A DNA stretch of 7,945 nucleotides. Source: Eubacteriaceae bacterium (GTDB lineage Bacteria; Bacillota; Clostridia; Eubacteriales; UBA1433). The notes below the pieces were generated by a model. That model had not been told where the DNA came from. It made no database searches and was given only the letters and a program-made list of their open reading frames with translations. Both the position numbers and the translations under genes were made by a program. Positions 5,492-7,945 of this stretch are shown piece after piece. The stretch is taken from assembly GCA_012797825.1 (NCBI GenBank), contig JAAZOI010000192.1:1-7945 (forward strand), in the 5' to 3' direction. Numbering within the stretch: position 1 is the stretch's first letter; each line of letters starts with the position of its first letter.

Positions 5492-6487
5492 TTAAACCAC
5501 GTACATAATCTCATTTTCAGGAAAATATTTTCCTAAAAGCTCCCGCAGGTACTCTTCGCCTTGCGCCCTTACAGCAGGCTTGTAACAGTATTTCCCTCTG
5601 CCTCTGCCAGTCATAAGCGTTTTATCAAACAAGTCAACAGCGTTAGGAAAAGCCTCGGCGTTAATCATGCGGTGAACGTAACTATAAGTCATGAAAATAA
5701 CCTCAAAAAAGATTTTCTTTTTCGCTTTTTCGCTAAGCGTGTCGGCAAGCGTTTCTATAAGGATTTTATATTTTTCCTCCCAGTCAGGCACAAGTATAAC
5801 GGGCGCTATTAAAATGCCGAGCTTGTATTCCGCATCCGCAAGCTTGTTAAGCGCGTCAATGCGATTTTGCAAAGGGGAAGTGCCGAACTCGATTTTACTT
5901 ATAATATCGTGCGGGTTTACGCTCATGCGAATAATTACGCGCCCTTTGTGAGCAAGGCTTAACAGCCCGTCTACCATATCAAACTTTGTCGGCAGCGTGA
6001 TGTATCCTTTTTCAATTTTCGCAAAACGCTCTATAGTCCATATAAGATTATCCGTTATTGTGTTTTCAAGCACCAAATCGCTGTTGCTGCCTATCTCAAA
6101 CGTAAGAGGTTTGTCACTGCCCAGAGAAGTCTTTATAAGCTTTGCCATCATTTGCTCGCGGTTTACAAATAAACGCAGATAAGAGCATTTGTTATAATTG
6201 CATACTAAATAGCAATATAAGCACATCGCGCTGCATCCCGAGGATGTGTAGGGAACGAGATAGTCCGACGTTTTGTGATTCGGCACGTATTTGTGCGATT
6301 TTCTCACGCCGATAACGATGTTCTGCTTCATTTTAGCGAACTCGCAGTTTTGCTTTTCGCGCAAGAAAGGTATATTGTTATGGCTTTCTATTTCTATCCA
6401 CTCGCTGTTTGCGAATTTTTCTTTTAACTTAACACCAAGCTCGTATTTTAACGCGTCAGGCTCATAATACACAATAGCAGGGTTCAT
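5492..6487 (-). CDS. splB: Spore photoproduct lyase family radical SAM protein (SplB-like)
   Basis: This is a 331-residue homologue of spore photoproduct lyase, which uses a 4Fe-4S cluster and S-adenosylmethionine to split the thymine dimer formed in spore DNA by UV. The N-terminal pattern ...IVIGVRKSHKY... and Y80-T-S-S-G-C85-SAM-C89-LY-C92-YL give the CxxxCxxC cluster motif; Y91 and Y93 match the tyrosines implicated in hydrogen transfer in Bacillus. GTSPLQNRIDA (202-212) and YKLGILIAPV (221-230) are family blocks. At the position of Bacillus Cys141, the hydrogen donor, there is Ser134 (FEIGSNSD against FEASCTSD, from memory), while two extra cysteines (C96, C101) follow the cluster motif. 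Clostridial enzymes are reported to use a different donor, so activity is not excluded. The region after 265 is diverged from Bacillus SplB. GGAGG (6492-6496) precedes the ATG at 6487 with a 4-nt gap. It is monocistronic, with no clear sporulation promoter seen. Confidence 0.8.
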   Translation of the reverse strand: MNPAIVYYEPDALKYELGVKLKEKFANSEWIEIESHNNIPFLREKQNCEFAKMKQNIVIGVRKSHKYVPNHKTSDYLVPYTSSGCSAMCLYCYLVCNYNKCSYLRLFVNREQMMAKLIKTSLGSDKPLTFEIGSNSDLVLENTITDNLIWTIERFAKIEKGYITLPTKFDMVDGLLSLAHKGRVIIRMSVNPHDIISKIEFGTSPLQNRIDALNKLADAEYKLGILIAPVILVPDWEEKYKILIETLADTLSEKAKKKIFFEVIFMTYSYVHRMINAEAFPNAVDLFDKTLMTGRGRGKYCYKPAVRAQGEEYLRELLGKYFPENEIMYVV

Positions 6488-6550
6488 ATTACCTCCGATA
6501 AGATATATATGATATTTAATATGCGCAGAAAAAGCTAAATTAAAAGCAGC

Positions 6551-6577
6551 AAAAAAAGAGAATTTAATCTCTCTTTT
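6551..6577 (-). terminator. Terminator of the ilvD transcript
   Basis: Read on the minus strand, AAAAGAGA (6577-6570) and TCTCTTTT (6561-6554) form an 8 bp stem with an 8-nt loop, ending in a run of seven T (6557-6551). It begins 20 bp after the ilvD stop at 6598 and separates ilvD from the splB-like gene. Confidence 0.8.
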
Positions 6578-6597
6578 AATTAGTAAATTTTTTATGT

Positions 6598-7945
6598 TTA
6601 TATAACTGCGCCTTTATCTGCGGAGGAAACCATTTGACTGTAACGTTTTAGATAACCTTTAAGCTCTTTTTCTTTGCGCGTAACGCCCTTGATTCTGCGT
6701 CTCTCTATTTCTTCCTGAGGCACATCCAGCTCAAGCGAACAATTGGGTATATCTATATTAATAGTGTCTCCTTCGAGTATATAAGCAATTAATCCGTCTC
6801 TCGCAGCTTCTGGTGAAATGTGACCGATAGATGCGCCTCTTGTCGCGCCTGAAAAGCGTCCGTCGGTTATTAAAGCAACTTCAGCGTCCATGCCCATTCC
6901 AGCAATAGCGCTAGTGGCCTGAAGCATTTCTCTCATTCCCGGGCCGCCTGAAGGACCTTCATAGCGTATGACTACTACGTCTCCTTTATTTATTTTGCCT
7001 GCATATATTGCTTCTACGGCTTCCTCCTCGCAGTCAAACACTCGCGCAGGGCCGCTGTGACGCATCATTTTTTCATCGACAGCGCTTTTTTTAACAACGG
7101 TGCCGTTTGGAGCGAGATTGCCGAAAATAACGGTAAGACCGCCGCTTGCGCTGTACGGATTATCGATAGAGCGGATAATATTATTATTTTTAACGGGATG
7201 ATTTTTTATTTCTTGACCAATCAAATCGCCGCTTATAGTAAGGGCGTTTGTTTTAAGCAAGTTCAGCTTATTAAGCTCGTTCATAACAGCGTATATTCCG
7301 CCTGCGGCGTCAAGATCCTGCACATGGTGAGCGCCTGCAGGGGCAAGTTTGCACAGATTAGGAGTTATGGTACTTACTTCATTAATCTTCCGCAAATCAA
7401 AATCAAGCCCTGCTTCATGAGCAATCGCCGCAAGGTGCAGAGCGGAATTTGTGGAACATCCCAGCGCCATATCGACAGCAAGAGCGTTATGAAGAGCGTT
7501 TTGTGTGAGGATATCTTTTGGGCGGATGTTCTTTTCAACCAAGTACATTATCTGTTCGCCCGCGGTTTTGGCAAGATGCAGGCGTTTTGAATAAACTGCG
7601 GGCACAGTACCGCTGCCCGGCAAAGACAAACCTAAAGCTTCGCACAGGCAGTTCATAGAATTTGCCGTAAACATACCAGAACATGAGCCGCAAGTGGGGC
7701 AGGCGTTGTTTTCTATGTAATTAAGCTCGTCTTGCGAAACCGCTCCGGACATAACGCCGCCTACTGCTTCAAAAACGCTGTTTAAGTCTAAATATTTTTC
7801 GGGGTTTTTATCGTAATGGGGAAGAGCAAGCATAGGACCGCCCGAGATGAATATGCTCGGCAGATTAAGCCTTGCCGCCGCCATAAGCATGCCCGGCACT
7901 ACTTTATCGCAGTTGGGAATGAAAACAAGAGCGTCAAACGCATGG
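6598..7945 (-). CDS. ilvD: Dihydroxy-acid dehydratase, C-terminal ~448 residues, 5' end outside window
   Basis: Dihydroxy-acid dehydratase removes water from 2,3-dihydroxy-isovalerate and -methylvalerate in the cytoplasm, the third common step of valine, isoleucine and leucine synthesis. The frame is open to the right edge, so the GTG at 7899 is an internal codon. Full-length enzymes are about 550 residues, so roughly the first 100 are missing. The Fe-S and substrate motifs are intact: NCDK..PGMLMAAARL near the window edge, PTCGSCSGMFTANSMNCL, and ITDGRFSGATRGASIGHISPEAA. EGPSGGPGMREML (typical of IlvD/Edd proteins) is also present. IlvD rather than the related Edd or sugar-acid dehydratases is favoured by the near-consensus CGSCSGMFTANSMNCL block and a normal C terminus. 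The terminator right after it and the lack of downstream ilv genes make it the last gene of its transcript here; any ilv/leu partners would be upstream, beyond 7945. Confidence 0.95.
   Translation of the reverse strand, partial: HAFDALVFIPNCDKVVPGMLMAAARLNLPSIFISGGPMLALPHYDKNPEKYLDLNSVFEAVGGVMSGAVSQDELNYIENNACPTCGSCSGMFTANSMNCLCEALGLSLPGSGTVPAVYSKRLHLAKTAGEQIMYLVEKNIRPKDILTQNALHNALAVDMALGCSTNSALHLAAIAHEAGLDFDLRKINEVSTITPNLCKLAPAGAHHVQDLDAAGGIYAVMNELNKLNLLKTNALTISGDLIGQEIKNHPVKNNNIIRSIDNPYSASGGLTVIFGNLAPNGTVVKKSAVDEKMMRHSGPARVFDCEEEAVEAIYAGKINKGDVVVIRYEGPSGGPGMREMLQATSAIAGMGMDAEVALITDGRFSGATRGASIGHISPEAARDGLIAYILEGDTINIDIPNCSLELDVPQEEIERRRIKGVTRKEKELKGYLKRYSQMVSSADKGAVI

Noticed and set aside
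5465..5492. An A/T-only perfect 12 bp hairpin at the splB-like stop codon
   Set aside because: It contains no G or C pairs, so it would be a weak terminator; such palindromes arise easily from A and T runs.
6488..6550. A forespore sigma-G promoter before the splB-like gene
   Set aside because: GCATA and CATATAT elements are present but too close together to fit sigma-G spacing, and the sequence is very A/T-rich.
7057..7590. A 177-codon open frame on the plus strand opposite ilvD
   Set aside because: It is antisense to strongly conserved ilvD codons, has no family-like sequence and no ribosome site; it is a shadow frame.

Overview
The window reads as chromosomal DNA of a low-GC Gram-positive, probably endospore-forming, anaerobic bacterium of the Clostridia type. 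The evidence is a spore photoproduct lyase homologue, strong GGAGG ribosome sites (one of them serving a TTG start), several hairpin-plus-T-tract terminators and a generally A/T-leaning composition. The genus cannot be fixed from the sequence alone.

Layout, left to right. (1) Positions 2-481 (+) hold the C-terminal third domain of a multicopper oxidase, cut by the window edge and closed by a strong terminator. (2) Positions 625-1695 (+) hold an enolase-superfamily sugar-acid dehydratase-like gene with its own promoter. Its reading frame carries an in-frame TAA and then continues for 38 more family-like codons (1696-1812) before a second TAA and a terminator, so the gene appears to be broken by one nonsense codon or read through. 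(3) Positions 1868-3506 (-) form a two-gene lipid/envelope operon: a PAP2-type membrane phosphatase followed by a GT28/MGDG-synthase-type glycosyltransferase. They could plausibly make diacylglycerol and then glycosylate it. (4) Positions ~3530-5400 (+) form a strikingly A/T-rich island with two genes, a small GNAT acetyltransferase and a zinc-ribbon/winged-helix/nucleoside-deoxyribosyltransferase-like protein. Each is preceded by a near-identical ~70 bp promoter repeat, and the island ends in a terminator. (5) Positions 5492-6487 (-) hold a SplB-family radical SAM protein. (6) Positions 6598-7945 (-) hold the C-terminal ~80% of dihydroxy-acid dehydratase (ilvD), which runs off the right edge.

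Most genes are ordinary housekeeping or metabolic genes with independent functions. The part most likely to be a little-described system is the two-gene A/T-rich island: its genes share a duplicated promoter, differ in composition from everything around them, and one encodes a nucleotide-hydrolase/transferase fold (related to TIR and SLOG) fused to DNA- or metal-binding modules. A defence or regulatory role is inferred, not shown. No tRNA, rRNA, CRISPR array, transposase or integrase was seen.
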